A stretch of 64,000 bases of DNA from Progne subis subis. Taxonomy: Eukaryota; Chordata; Aves; Passeriformes; Hirundinidae. This document shows positions 1-10,290 of this stretch, one piece after another. Every line of letters starts with the position of its first letter. Within the stretch, counting starts at the first letter, position 1. Below the pieces are notes generated by a model. It saw only the letters and a list, made by a program, of their open reading frames with translations. It made no database searches and was not told the DNA's origin. The translations under genes and the position numbers were made by a program. The stretch is from the NCBI GenBank assembly GCA_022316685.1, contig JAKJHU010000382.1:186001-250000 (forward strand). The letters run 5' to 3'.

Positions 1-63
1 TCCCTGCCTGTACCAGCTCTGCAGCCACTCAGAGCTGTGCTCCTGCTCCTGTAAAACATAAAT

Positions 64-122
64 AGTTTAGGTTGGGAAAGACCCTTAAAGGTCATCGAGT
101 CCCACCTCCTGCCAGGAGCATC
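64..122 (-). mobile_element. CR1 LINE scrap
   Basis: The segment AGGTTGGGAAAGACC...AGGTCATCGAGTCCCACCTCCTGCCAGGAGCA matches the start of an antisense CR1 3' end. Only about 60 bp are recognisable, so subfamily cannot be given. Confidence 0.5.
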
Positions 123-474
123 TTCTGTGGATTTAACAATGACACAAACAAACAAACCTCTAGCAAACAAATCCCCACCCGGAGCAGCTCAGCCCCTGCA
201 GCCCAGCGAGCCTGGACAGGGTTTGTGCTGCCTGCAAACACAAGGGTAGCTGGGGTTTGAATCAGGAAATGAGTGCCTGTGGAACCCTGGGGAGAGGGGG
301 ATGTGTTCAGCGTCCTCATGGCTGTGGACTTTTAGAACTTCCCTGTGCCTCACAGCCTCGTGCTCAGGAGTGGCCAGGAGTGGGTTCTTGGGAAGAACAA
401 ACAACTTCTGGTACAGTCTCTTCTCCTCCAGCAGCCCTGCCTCAAGGACTTCCTGATACAGAGCTGGGGAGGGG

Positions 475-478
475 TTAC

Positions 479-527
<49 letters not shown>
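475..527. repeat. (ATT)n microsatellite
   Basis: About 17 uninterrupted TTA/ATT trinucleotides followed by a short T-rich tail. The length and purity predict a length-polymorphic locus. Confidence 0.97.
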
Positions 528-568
528 GTTTTTATTTTCCCTGCCACGCGTTCATCTAAGCTATATAG

Positions 569-588
569 ACACACACACACACACACGT
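569..588. repeat. (CA)n microsatellite
   Basis: A run of about nine AC dinucleotides, 40 bp after the (ATT)n tract. Confidence 0.9.
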
Positions 589-1261
589 ATATGGGCCAGT
601 GTGTCAGCTGTTGTTTCAGATTTAGAAGCTGCCCTCCCCTCACTGTGAAAATTCCAGAAGATTCCTTTTGCAAGCACCCCAGTCCCCAATTGTAAAGGCA
701 GGGAAAAGCAGTCTTTCCAACCCTTAAAAAATAAACACAGGAAAAGCAGCACAGTCGCTACTTTTGGGCTCTTTTGTCCCCTGAGGATGGAGCCTTTAAG
801 CTGAGGGGGAAATGTGTCTGTAGCATCTTTCCCCGGGCTGAGGTGTCACCTCCCACGTGGCCACCACAGAGAGGAGCAGCGTGACTTGATGAGGGGGCAA
901 ATTCAGTAAAATCTGAAACTCCCGTGCTGCCCTGGCCCTGCTGCTGCCCTCTGGGCTGTGAGCTGAGGAGACAGTGATGAGATGCAGGCTCACACGGGTT
1001 GTTGGTGCTCTTGCCCTGCTGCAGAGGTTCCTGTGTGCATGTCACACCCTTCAGCCCAGTGCTGCTGGCGGCTGTGCTGGGAAGAGCTGCTGCTGAGCAT
1101 CCCTTGGGGGTGTTCCCTGGGCCCTTTCCTCCTCTCTGCCTTTCCATGGGAGCACGTTTGGCTCTGTTTGAGCTCTGCTCTTGCTGTTCCAGTACCTTCA
1201 AAATGAAATTTGTGGTGGGGTGTGCAGCTCTGGCACAGGCTGCCTGCTGGAGTCCTCATCC

Positions 1262-1402
1262 CTGGAGGGATTTCTCAGGCATGTGGCACTTGGGGACAGG
1301 GGTCAGTGGTGGCCTCGGCAGTGCTGGGGGAATGGCTGGACTCGATGTCTGAGAGGGCTTTTCCAATTTACCCAAATCTGTGATTTCTCTGATCTTTTGA
1401 AG
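1262..1402 (+). mobile_element. CR1 LINE 3' fragment
   Basis: Recognised from GGCTGGACTCGATG followed by GAGGGCTTTTCCAA and a degenerate GATTTCT tail, the CR1 variant ending in a 'TTTTCCAACC...GATTCT' motif. It is diverged. Confidence 0.7.
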
Positions 1403-2477
1403 CCAGTATCCTTGAAGTGACGTGTGGCTTCCTACAGGAGCTCAAACACTCGGTCCCCCACCCAAAGCTGGGCTCCTCTGGGAGGGTCCTTCCACTGCAG
1501 CTTCAGCCAAGTGCACAAACAAGATGCAATCTCACCCCTCCGGTGTCCCCAGGAAGCGTCAGTGCCTGTCTCTGCAGTCTCTGAGCTCTGAGCCTCTCCC
1601 AGCCCTGCCTGCAAAACCTTCTCATGCCCTTTGGCTCTTTGAAGCCCCTGAGGTCCCCAGGGGCCGTCAGGTTGTTGCTGGTGCAGAGAGGAACTGGTTT
1701 AGTCAGAGAGAGAAAATCGCCAGTTTCAGCGTGGCAGGGTGCTGCAGTGTGAGCCGTGCTGAGTGTCACAGCTGTTCTGATGGGAACAGGGTTTCATTTC
1801 CTGCTCAGCCCCTGCTTCTGTTTTTTTCTGAACCTGTTTGCGGTAACTCGCCGCGCGTCCCCGAACTCGGAGGGGAGCTGCAAACCACACGTGTTTTCAA
1901 AGCACTTACAAAACAGATTGCTCTGCTCATCTATTCGTACGTAACCTCTAGAGAGGTTCGTCTTGCTGAAGGGAAAGGGCCCGGGGGATTCATGGATTAG
2001 CTCAGAGTTCTTCAGGAGGATGGAAGGAAGAGCCTAAATTTAAGCCTAAATATCCTTATTTTGGCTGCACTCATCTGAAAAAACCCATCATTGTTACAAC
2101 TTGCCAGTCAAGGAACCCGCTTGGTCCGGTGTCCTGGAAAGTTTATACCTTTCTGTTGTTTCTTACACTCAGAGAACAGAGAAAATGAAACTTTTTTTTG
2201 TGGGGTCACGTTCTGCTGTTGAGAGCTCGTGGAGTTTTATTTTGAATTGTGCTGTTCTACAGCACCAAATTTGGGTTGTGTGCCCTGTTCTTCTGAGAGT
2301 TCAACGTGCTCATTCTCTCTGTGCAAACAGTTCCACTGAACTGCTTTATTTTATAAATAGAGACCTTTATTTGGTGAGTTGGTGAGGAGAAATTCTTCAG
2401 AAATCTCTGTTCTCCTCTCGAGTCTCCGTGGGACCTTTAACAAGGGCACTTAGTGCCAGGACAAGGGGAACGGCTTT

Positions 2478-2716
2478 AAACTGCCAGAGGGCAGGGCGGG
2501 ATGGGATTTTGGGCAGGAATTGTTCCCTGGGAGGGTGTTGAGGCCCTGGCACAGGGTGCCCACAGCAGCTGTGGTGCCCCTGGATCCCTGGCACTGTCCC
2601 AGGTTGGACACTGGGCTTGGAGCAGCCTGGGACAGTGGGAGGTGTCCCTGCCATGGCAGGGGTGGGATGGATGGGATTTAGGCTCCCTCCCAACCCAAAC
2701 CATTCTGGGATTCTAC
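2478..2716 (+). mobile_element. CR1 LINE 3' fragment
   Basis: A long, well-preserved CR1 tail running from CCAGAGGGCAGG through GGTGTCCCTGCCATGGCAGG and CTCCCAACCCAAACCATTCT to GGGATTCTA. It sits 95 bp upstream of the first TIPARP exon in the window. Confidence 0.9.
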
Positions 2717-2810
2717 ACCTCGGACAACAGCTGCCTTTGACGCTTTGTCCCTCTGTGGGTTTAATGGGATACAAAAAGTGAGGATTGTCCGTTTCTCCCA
2801 TTCTCCCCAG

Positions 2811-2979
2811 GGGCCAGGAGTCCTGGGTGGATCTGAACCTCATGAAATTATACGAAAGCGCAGAGTTCGACCAAATGCGGCGCCTGTCCACAGCCTCCTG
2901 CCCCAGCTCCAGCTCCAACTGCTACACGGTGTGGAAGTACTTCTGCAGGGACCACTTTGGCTGGAGAGAGTACTCTGAG
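2811..2979 (+). CDS. TIPARP: TIPARP exon (first half of WWE domain)
   Basis: Acceptor TTCTCCCCAG/G and donor GAG/GTATGG bound 169 nt. The exon enters with the third base of a codon and ends in phase 0. It encodes 56 residues, beginning GQESWVDLN and ending with the WWE signature TVWKYFCRDHFGWREYSE. The Ser-rich stretch before the WWE domain is the variable linker from the zinc-finger region. Confidence 0.95.
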
Positions 2980-5900
2980 GTATGGCCCCTTCCCCCTCCC
3001 CTCCCCGGGGCTGGAACCCAGACTCTGCACGCAGCATGAATACCTCCATGTCCAGCCTGGCTGCTCTGCAGACACTCAGGGCAGTGATTTAGAGGATGAG
3101 GAGAGTCAGTGCTGAACTGAAAAAACAGCAAAGGGACAGCTCTGCTGTGGGTTGTGGTTCTGTGATCCTGTGACTTGAATTACCCTGAAAACACCAGAGG
3201 CACGAGGGCTGGCCAGGCTGTCACACTGGTATTGTGCCATACCGAGGAAGCCCTTCTGCAGCCTGGTGGGACAGTTTCTGCAGCTTCCAGAACACCACCT
3301 CCATCTACCATGGCAGTTTGGAATCGATTTCCCTGTGCCCAGAGCTCTGCTGGGGTGTGTCCTGCCAGAGCTGTGGGGTGCAGCCCTTGGGCCGGGCACA
3401 GCTGATGTTTGGAGTGAAACCTCATCAGTGCTGGCAGTCCCAGGAATAATTCCTGAGTGTAAGAGCTGGAGAGAGCTGGGCACCAGTACCACAAACAACA
3501 GTGAGGGTGCTTGAGCTGCGAGGGGAACTGCAAGGCCTGGGTTTGGGCAGTGTGGAACAGGAATGTGAATTTTGGAGTGTGCAGTTTCTCACATGTGCAT
3601 TTCCCTTCCCCTTTCTCCCTGTTTTCTCCCTGTTTCCCCCCATTTTGCCCTCCGTTTCCACCCCTATTTTCCCCTCATTTTCCCCCATGCTTTCCCCCCT
3701 ACTTTGCTTTCCCCCATGCTTTCCCATTTTCCACCCATTTTTCCTGTTTTCCCCATGTTTCCCTGCTCTCCCCCATTTCCCCCCCGTGTTTCCCACCGTT
3801 TCCCCCATTTCCCCCCCGTTTCCCCCCATTTTCCCCCCTCATTTTCCCCATCTTTTCTCTCCATTTTCCCCCTGTTTTTCCCCCCGTTTTCCCCCCGTTT
3901 TCCCCGCTCAGCCCGTGGTGAGGCTGATCGAGGAGGCCAGCTGCCGCGGGCTGCGCGAGGTGCGCTTCGTCACCTGGCACAACCAGTACATCCTCAACAT
4001 CAAGGACGGCTTCCAGCAGAACTCCTGCTTCCGCAGGGAGATCAAGAGGAGGCCCCTGCTGCGCTCCTGCGTGCTGCTCACGCCCTTCCTGCAGTAGGTA
4101 TCCCTGGGAATGGGCAATTCCTGCAGGAGGGATCCCTGGGAATGGGCAATTCCTGCAGGAGGGATCCCTGGGAATGGGCAATTCCTGCAGGAGGGACCCC
4201 TGGGAATGGGCAATTCCTGCAGGAGGGATCCCTGGGAATGGGCAATTCCTGCAGTAGGGATCCCTGGGAATGGGCAATTCCTGCAGGAGGGACCCCTGGG
4301 AATGGGCAATTCCTGCAGGAGGGATCCCTGGGAATGGGCAATTCCTGCAGTAGGGATCCCTGGGAATGGGCAGTTCCTGCAGTAGGGACCCCTGGGAATG
4401 GGCAGTTCCTGCAGTAGGGACCCCTGGGAATGGGCAATTCCTGCAGTAGGGACCCCTGGGAATGGGCAATTCCTGCAGGAGGGATCCCTGGGAATGGGCA
4501 ATTCCTGCAGTAGGGATCCCTGGGAATGGGCAATTCCTGCAGGAGGGATCCCTGGGAATGGGCAATTCCTGCAGGAGGGACCCCTGGGAATGGGCAATTC
4601 CTGCAGGAGGGATCCCTGGGAATGGGCAATTCCTGCAGGAGGGACCCCTGGGAATGGGCAATTCCTGCAGGAGGGATCCCTGGGAATGGGCAATTCCTGC
4701 AGGAGGGATCCCTGGGAATGGGCAATTCCACCTGCTCTCCACCCTGGGCTGGCTGAAGGAGTTGTTTTCCCGGGCTGTGACAGGAAGCAGCACTGTTGGG
4801 TGGGAAATGGGAACACGAATCCAAAATCTGGGTTGTGCTGGCAGCTCCTGCCGCTTCCCCTGAGGAACCCTTTGGTTAAATCTGTAATGTACCTTGTGGG
4901 TGTTGGAACACCAGGTCTGCCAAATTCCATTTTTGCAGCGTCCTGGGCTGTGGAAGGCGTCCCTGCCCTGGCACTGGAAGGGTTGGAGGTGCTGCTCCAC
5001 TGGGAGCGCTCACAGAGCCCTCACCCCTCGGGTGTTTGGGCCCAGGCTCAGCACCCATGGGCTGGGAGGGGTTTTTGGATGGGGTTTTATGGGATGGGAG
5101 CCCCAGGTAAGCAGAGAGAGACTGCAGGATGCCAGTAAAAAACCCAGAGTGGACTTGCTGGTTAGAGCAGCCCTGGTTCTCTTCCTGATGGAAAACGAGC
5201 GTTTCAGGGCTCCTCCTCGTGGTCTGCTGCCTGGGACTGTTTTACCACAGTGATCTGCTAAAATTATGCAATTCCCAATTAATTCCCAGTTAATTTTGTT
5301 GGACCTTGAGGGCTCGTGAGGGATTGACCAGAACTTTCTGTGTCAGCCGCCAAACATAAAACTAAACTCTGAGATCCTGTTCTGCACCAAACTTCGTTCT
5401 GATTTCATTTATCCAAAGACCTTGTAAAGCTTATTTAAAAACATGGATTCTTGGCAAGAACAAGCGTATTTAAAATACTTATGGGATGTATCCTTCAGGA
5501 GTTGGTGTTGCCTCCACTTCCCACATGATGCTACCTGAGATTTGCTCTTTCCCTCACCTCCCACCTGCTTAAATCTGTTCTAAAATTGGAAAAGAACAGA
5601 GAATAGGAATGAAAAATGTTGACTTTTTAATGGCTTCCCCTGTAGAATAAATAATATAAATATTTTACACCAGTCAGAAGAACTGAACAAAGTACTCCAA
5701 AGGATTGGGGGATTTTTATTGGATTTGATGTCTTCCAGTAAATCCATAATTTCCTGGCAATCTCTGCTTGCTCTTCCAGTCCAGTGTGAGTGATGAGACC
5801 CTACAGGAATATTTTTTTTCCCCATTTGCTCATCGAAGAGGAAAACCAAATTAAAAACAAATGCATGCTTTGGTATTTGATTGCCATTTTAATAGTAATA

Positions 5901-7779
5901 TGTAGAACAAATTTCTGGGTTTCTGCTCGACTGTTGATGACCAGTGAGAGGAGAACTCTGAGTTAACCCAGATCCATGGAAATGAAGGGAATCCTTGGCC
6001 TCGAGCAGGAGGGAGCAGCCAGTGAACACTCCAGGAGTGTTTCTGCCCTGAAAAGTGCGAGGGCTGTCACAGCTTTCCGTGCGTTGATTTTAAAATAGGC
6101 CTTTTTCCACCAAACTTCCCCCTCCCCACGCTTTTCCTTGGATTGCGTTGGATTTCTGGCCATCTGTGGGGTTTGGAGAGCAGCTCCACCCCGGGGCTCG
6201 CAGCGGGCTCCCTCCTGCTGCCTGCTCCGGGGCACTGTGGGCCTTGGCAGCTTCTCCCGGAGAAATTCTTGGGGAAAATCCTCCCTGGTGGACTTTGGAG
6301 CTCGCTCCCCGTGCTCTTGCAGCTGCAGGGGCTGTGCTGGTCCGAGCACCCTGCAGGTGCCACGTGTTCCCGAGGTTCCCCTGGCGCAGGAGGGGGATCC
6401 AGAGATCAGGATTTGCCCAGCTGAGTACGGGCTGCTCGCTCAGGTGGGATCAGGGGAGCAAAGGCCTGGAAATAAACCACAGAGGCCACTTAGCTCAGCT
6501 CAGCAGCTTCCAGAGGATTGCACAGAGCTGCAGGTGGGTCACAGGAGGGTCCTGATGGGTTTTCCAAGGGTTTTTTCCTGGCATCCGTGGCGCTTCTCTT
6601 GGCCGCAGCTCCCTCCCTCAGCCCTGCCTGTTGTCCAGAGGAGGGGCAGGGAAATAACCAGCTTCAAATGCAAATCCACAGCTGGCTGTGGAAATGGCAG
6701 GAAGAGCCTTCCTGGGTTGGGAGAGGGCCTCGGATCCCTCCAGTGCCACAGGCAGACGCCTTCCACCATCCCCGGGTGCTCCAAGGCCCGTCCAGCAGGG
6801 CCTGGCACCCTGCCGTGGTCACCAGAGGGACGAGCTGGAGGGGACTGGAGCTGTCAGGGTGTCTGAGCACAGCCTTTGTCCCTCCGCAGGACCCTGGGCG
6901 GCAGCTCCGCCGCGCCCTCCCCCTGCTCCGCCTCCGCTCACGACCTGTCCCCAGCCGCCGTCACCTGTCCCAGCTTCTACCCCGAGACCTGGATCGGAAT
7001 GGATCCGGCTCAGGACTTCATCCAAGTGCCTGTTCTGAAGGAAGACAAAAGCTACAGAACCATCTACAACCTGTTCCACAAGACTGTGCCAGAGACCAAA
7101 TACAAGATTTTGAAAATCCTGCGAGTGCAGAACCAGTTCCTTTGGGAGAAGTATAAAAGGTAAGAGAAGGCAATTGCAGCTCTTTAATAATAGATATCCC
7201 CTGGAGGAGGGATCTTCTGAGAGAGATCTGTATCTCCTCTCACAGCTCGGCTCTTCCGGAGGGCGATACCGTAACGAGAACAGCTTTTCCCCGGCAAAGT
7301 GCTCACCTTCCCTTCCCATTTCCTCTTGCAGGAAGAAGGAATACATGTCCAAGAAGATGTCCGGGCTGGACAGGATCATGAACGAGCGGCACCTGTTCCA
7401 CGGCACATCCCAGGACGTGGTGGACGGGATCTGCAAGCACAACTTCGACCCGCGGGTGTGCGGCAAACACGCCACCATGTTCGGCCAGGGCAGCTACTTC
7501 GCCAGGAAAGCCAGCTACTCGCACAACTTCTCCAAGCGCTCCCCCAAGGGCGTGCACTTCATGTTCCTGGCCAAGGTGCTCACGGGCAGGTACACGGTGG
7601 GCAACCACACCATGAGGAGGCCGCCGCCCGTGGAGCCGGGCAGCATCACCAGCGACCTCTACGACTCCTGCGTGGACAATTTCTTCGAGCCCCAGATCTT
7701 CGTCATCTTCAACGACGACCAGAGCTACCCCTATTTTATTATCCAGTACGAGGAGGTCAGCGGCACCGTGTCCATCTGA
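2811..7779 (+). CDS. TIPARP: TIPARP (PARP7), 3' part: WWE domain and mono-ADP-ribosyltransferase domain, exons joined
   Basis: Partial gene: join 2811-2979, 3912-4093, 6890-7159, 7332-7779, about 356 residues ending at a TGA. TIPARP transfers single ADP-ribose units from NAD+ to proteins and dampens the aryl hydrocarbon receptor, which induces it; it acts mainly in the nucleus. Visible in order are the WWE domain, with Trp in TVWKYF, FGWREY and VTWHNQY, a variable linker, and the PARP catalytic fold. Catalytic His is in LFHGTS and Tyr in GQGSYFA. The third triad position near the end (YFIIQY) is Ile, not Glu, the H-Y-I set of mono-transferases. Splice phases close exactly. The family protein is about 657 residues, so the N-terminal half, with its CCCH zinc finger, lies left of the window. 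No frameshift or lost key residue is seen. Confidence 0.96.
2980..3911. other. TIPARP intron splitting the WWE domain
   Basis: 932-bp intron with donor GTATGG and acceptor CCCCGCTCAG. Its first two thirds are ordinary; its last third is an extreme C/T tract listed separately. Confidence 0.9.
3585..3909 (+). repeat. Polypyrimidine C/T tract directly before a TIPARP exon
   Basis: About 325 nt made almost only of C and T, as irregular CCCCATTTT / CCCCGTTT units. It contains no AG dinucleotide from 3585 until the real acceptor at 3910-3911. It is far longer than a normal polypyrimidine tract. Mirror symmetry could allow triplex (H-DNA) structure, which is an inference. Confidence 0.93.
3912..4093 (+). 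CDS. TIPARP: TIPARP exon (second half of WWE domain)
   Basis: 182 nt from acceptor CTCAG/CCC, phase 0 in and phase 2 out: the final Gln codon is split CA/G. It encodes PVVRLIEEASCRGLREVRF, then VTWHNQYILNIKDGFQQN and a basic FRREIKRRPLLRSC stretch that completes the WWE fold, which in this family binds iso-ADP-ribose-type ligands. The donor GTAGGT was chosen over the later GTATCC because only it keeps the frame into TLGG of the next exon. Confidence 0.95.
4086..4729. repeat. 32-bp minisatellite starting across the TIPARP splice donor
   Basis: About 20 head-to-tail copies of a 32-bp unit containing TCCCTGGGAATGGGCAATTC and CTGCAGGAGGGA. The first unit includes the last eight exonic bases (TTCCTGCA) and the real donor GTAGGT. 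Six later units (near 4253, 4347, 4380, 4413, 4446 and 4509) read GCAGTAGGG and so carry donor-like sites. The unit length is not a multiple of three and lacks stops in most registers, which produces long open frames on both strands that are not genes. Confidence 0.97.
4730..6889. other. Rest of TIPARP intron between the WWE and PARP exons
   Basis: The first 700 bp are GC-rich; 5250-5960 is AT-richer and free of recognisable repeats; 5960-6889 is GC-rich with chance open frames. The acceptor is GTCCCTCCGCAG at 6889. I see no additional exon. Confidence 0.7.
6890..7159 (+). CDS. TIPARP: TIPARP exon (linker and start of PARP catalytic domain)
   Basis: 270 nt, entering and leaving in phase 2 (Gln CA/G and Arg AG/G are split). 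About 25 residues of Ser/Ala/Pro-rich linker follow TLGG. The catalytic domain then begins at FYPETWIGMDPAQDFIQVPV and continues through YNLFHKTVPETKYKILKILR and QNQFLWEKYKR. The donor is GTAAGA. Confidence 0.95.
7332..7779 (+). CDS. TIPARP: TIPARP last exon (PARP active site and C-terminus)
   Basis: 448 nt from acceptor CTCTTGCAG to TGA at 7777-7779. It encodes KKEYMSKKMSGLDRIMNERH, then the NAD+-binding His in LFHGTSQDVVDG, the Tyr in MFGQGSYFARKASYS, the loop TGRYTVGNHTMRRPPPVEPG, and the terminal strand QIFVIFNDD with YPYFIIQYEEVSGTVSI. The preceding intron is only 172 bp. GC at third codon positions is very high compared with the flanking introns. Confidence 0.97.
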
Positions 7780-8030
7780 CGGCCCGTGCTCCGCTCGCCG
7801 CCACGGACTCTGGGGAAATGGGATCTGGGCACTTCCCAACGGGTGGAAGGGCTCAGAGAAAAGGGAACCCGAAGTGACCAACCGTGCGCCCGCTGGTCGA
7901 TTCCCTGTGTGGAATCTGTACATATTTTTTCCGTTGTTTATAGTTGAAAATCTGTGCCTTTTGTTATAAAACACCGTTTATTTATGTTAGTAAATGTCGA
8001 TGTTTCAGAACGTGTCCGTGGGTGTCATTT
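7780..8030 (+). other. TIPARP: TIPARP proximal 3' UTR with candidate poly(A) and AU-rich element
   Basis: No AATAAA follows the stop closely. A variant signal TATAAA lies at 7965-7970, followed by TTTATTTAT at 7977-7985, which resembles an AU-rich instability nonamer, and by GT-rich sequence near 8009-8027. An AU-rich element would suit a rapidly induced mRNA. The true 3' end may lie further right, since the family usually has a longer 3' UTR. Confidence 0.45.
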
Positions 8031-9535
8031 CAGGGCCGTCCTGTGCCTGCCATGCCCTGATCTCCACATTTCAGCGTGGCCATTTCTCATTTCTAGGAAT
8101 TCAGAACCGCATTTCATCCCGAGGGTACTGAGTGAGACACTCTCCCAACCACTTCTTTTTATGATCATATTTCAGAGCGACTGGGAGAGACATCACAAAA
8201 CTACCCCCTGCTCATGCTTTGCATTACTGAACAGGACAGCACAAACAGATCATTTTCTAAAAGCAAGGAAAATTAGGAAGGGATTAGCATGGTCTGTGGG
8301 GAGGGTTTAAAACCTGGGATGGCTTCCCAGCAGGTGCTGGGACACACAGTCTGTCCCTTGCTGGTGTCCCTGCCTGGGCAGGGGTGGGACAGGATGGGCT
8401 GTGAGGTCCGTCCCAAGCACTGACTCATGGCTCACCCTGTGCTCTGGGTGTACCTGGGGTGCCCTGTGCTCTCTGAGACCTTCAGCAGGAATTGTGTCCC
8501 TCTGAGGCTCCTGCAGCAGCACGGGTGTGGTGGGAGCCCTGGCTGCCCTCCAGGGAGCTCCTGTGGGGCCCCGGGGGCTCCCTGGGATGGGGAGGGACCC
8601 TCAGGTTCTGTCCTGGGGCTCTCCCAAACCTGCTCCCCATCAGCTGCCTGGGGCCTCAGGGAAACGGGAGAGAATTCCCTGCTCTCACCAGCACCCCACT
8701 GCTGGTTCCTCTGCTCTGGGTCAGCCCCGGTCAGCTGAGATCAGCTCAGCTGCAGGTGAGCGGGAGGGGAGGGCACAGCCAGCTGCCTCCAGTGACCCCA
8801 ATCTCCGGGGAGGCTCTGGGCAGGGCTGGGAGAGCTTCCAGTGGAGGTGTTGGCACCGTGGGCTGGGATGTGCACTGGAGCTGCTCCTGAGCACAGCTCA
8901 CATCCACGGGATGGCTTTGGAAAGGTACCAGGGGCAGGGAGGAGGGTGGCTCAGCACAGGCGGAGTCACCAGCGGGCTGGAGGTGTCCCAGGTCTGGCAC
9001 TGGGGGCTCTGTGCTGGTTTCGGAATGGAGAGTTTTGGATTGACTGCAGAGCCAAAGCCGTGGAGTGAGGGTTGCTGTTCCTGTGGGTTTGTGTTGAGCC
9101 CTTCCCCTGCTCTGGGCCTGGCATGACCAGGATGAGGGTGGGAGATGGGACAGCTGCTTCCAGTGGGGATTTGGTCTTCCCACCCTTTCTCTGTAGGCAG
9201 GAAACCAGCTGTGGTTTTTCCTTGGATGTTGTAATGGGGCTTGGATTTTCTGGGTTCTCCTCCACAGCCCCGTGCCCGGGGACACTCCCAGGGAGGGGTC
9301 AGCCCAAACCTTCCCCTTCCCACCTTCCCTGGAGCTGTGGGATGAGCAGGGAGCGCCGCTGACAATGCCCTGAAAATATTTATGGTGTTTCCTTGCCAAC
9401 GTGCCGAGCGTCTGAGCCACCCTGCGGGGACAGAGCACAGGGCAGCTCCTCCTGGGTGACACGGCCTGGTGTCCCCTGCTGTGCCACCCCAGCCTGGCCA
9501 GGGATCCCGGCTGGTCCTGGGACTGGGGACAGCCG
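8031..9535. other. Intergenic or distal 3' UTR sequence
   Basis: GC-rich sequence with a possible CR1 fragment near 8.3 kb and no exon I can support. Confidence 0.6.
8310..8420 (+). mobile_element. Probable CR1 LINE fragment
   Basis: GTGTCCCTGCCTGGGCAGGG followed by GAGGTCCGTCCCAAGC resembles the CR1 3' end with many substitutions. Confidence 0.45.
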
Positions 9536-9780
9536 TGTCCCTGTGTCCCCGTGTCCCCGTTGCTGTGTCACTGTCTGTGTCCCCGTGTCCCCGTGTCCCT
9601 GTTGCTGTGTCACTGTCTGTGTCCCCATGTCCCTGTGTCCCCGTTGCTGTGTCACTGTCTGTGTCCCCGTGTCCCTGTGTCCCTGTTGCTGTGTCATTGT
9701 CTGTGTCCCTGTCCCCGTGTCCCTGTTGCTGTGTCATTGTCTGTGTCCCTGTCCCCGTGTCCCTGTCCCCGTGTCACCGT
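9536..9780. repeat. 42-bp minisatellite
   Basis: About five copies of a unit TTGCTGTGTCACTGTCTG plus a run of GTGTCCC(C/T) hexamer variants. The strand asymmetry is strong: the + strand is C/T/G with almost no A. Confidence 0.93.
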
Positions 9781-10044
9781 CAGCTGAGCACTGCTGACTC
9801 TCCATCCTCCATCCGTTCCGGGCTCGTGTGGGATCATTCCCTGGGCAGAGCCAGCAGGGGCAGAACGTGCCCCTAATTACCTTAATTATCTCCTACATGT
9901 GGCACCGGCTGCTCGAGGGACACCTGAGAAATTGCTGTCCCCAAATGCTGCTCCTGGTCCCAGCTTTGCCAGGGGGATGTTCCCCCTCCTGGCTCTGTGT
10001 TCGCTCTGCTTGTGGCTGTTCCAATGACACAGTGTGGTGCCACC
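9781..10044. other. Intergenic sequence between two minisatellites
   Basis: About 260 bp of unique-looking sequence with an ACCTTAATTATCTCC core near 9.88 kb. No feature is recognised. Confidence 0.5.
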
Positions 10045-10290
10045 CTGAGTGACACTGAGCCGGGCTGGTGACACTCTGAGCAGGGCTGGTGACACCCTGA
10101 GCTGGGATGGTGACACTCTGAGCAGGGCTGGTGCCACCCTGAGCAGGGCTGGTGCCACTGAGCCAGGATGGTGCCACCCTGAGCAGGGCTGGTGACACTC
10201 TGAGCAGGGCTGGTGACATTCTGAGCTGGGCTGGTGCCACCCTGAGCTGGGATGGTGACACTCTCAGCTGGGATGGTGCCACTGTGCCCG
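10045..10290. repeat. 21-bp minisatellite
   Basis: About eleven imperfect copies of GGGCTGGTGACACTCTGAGC-type units. The 21-bp spacing keeps frames open, giving low-complexity open frames that I do not regard as genes. Confidence 0.93.

Larger units (their letters stand above)
1..2810. other. TIPARP intron 2, 3' part
   Basis: No coding exon is seen before the acceptor TTCTCCCCAG that ends at 2810. The stretch holds a short CR1 scrap near its start, an (ATT)n and a (CA)n microsatellite near 0.5 kb, and two better CR1 3' ends. The rest is GC-rich single-copy-looking intron sequence. Intron numbering assumes the six-exon structure known for human TIPARP. Confidence 0.75.

Noticed and set aside
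4095..4100. Alternative TIPARP donor GTATCC after the TAG
   Set aside because: It would place an in-frame TAG directly after the last Gln; donor GTAGGT at 4094 restores the conserved LQTLGG junction.
3699..5000. 433-codon antisense open frame
   Set aside because: It runs through the 32-bp minisatellite, whose unit lacks stops in several frames; the protein is a pure repeat and the rest is antisense to TIPARP exon and intron.
6138..6866. 242-codon open frame in the TIPARP intron
   Set aside because: Intronic between two well-defined exons; overlapping frames on both strands point to composition only.
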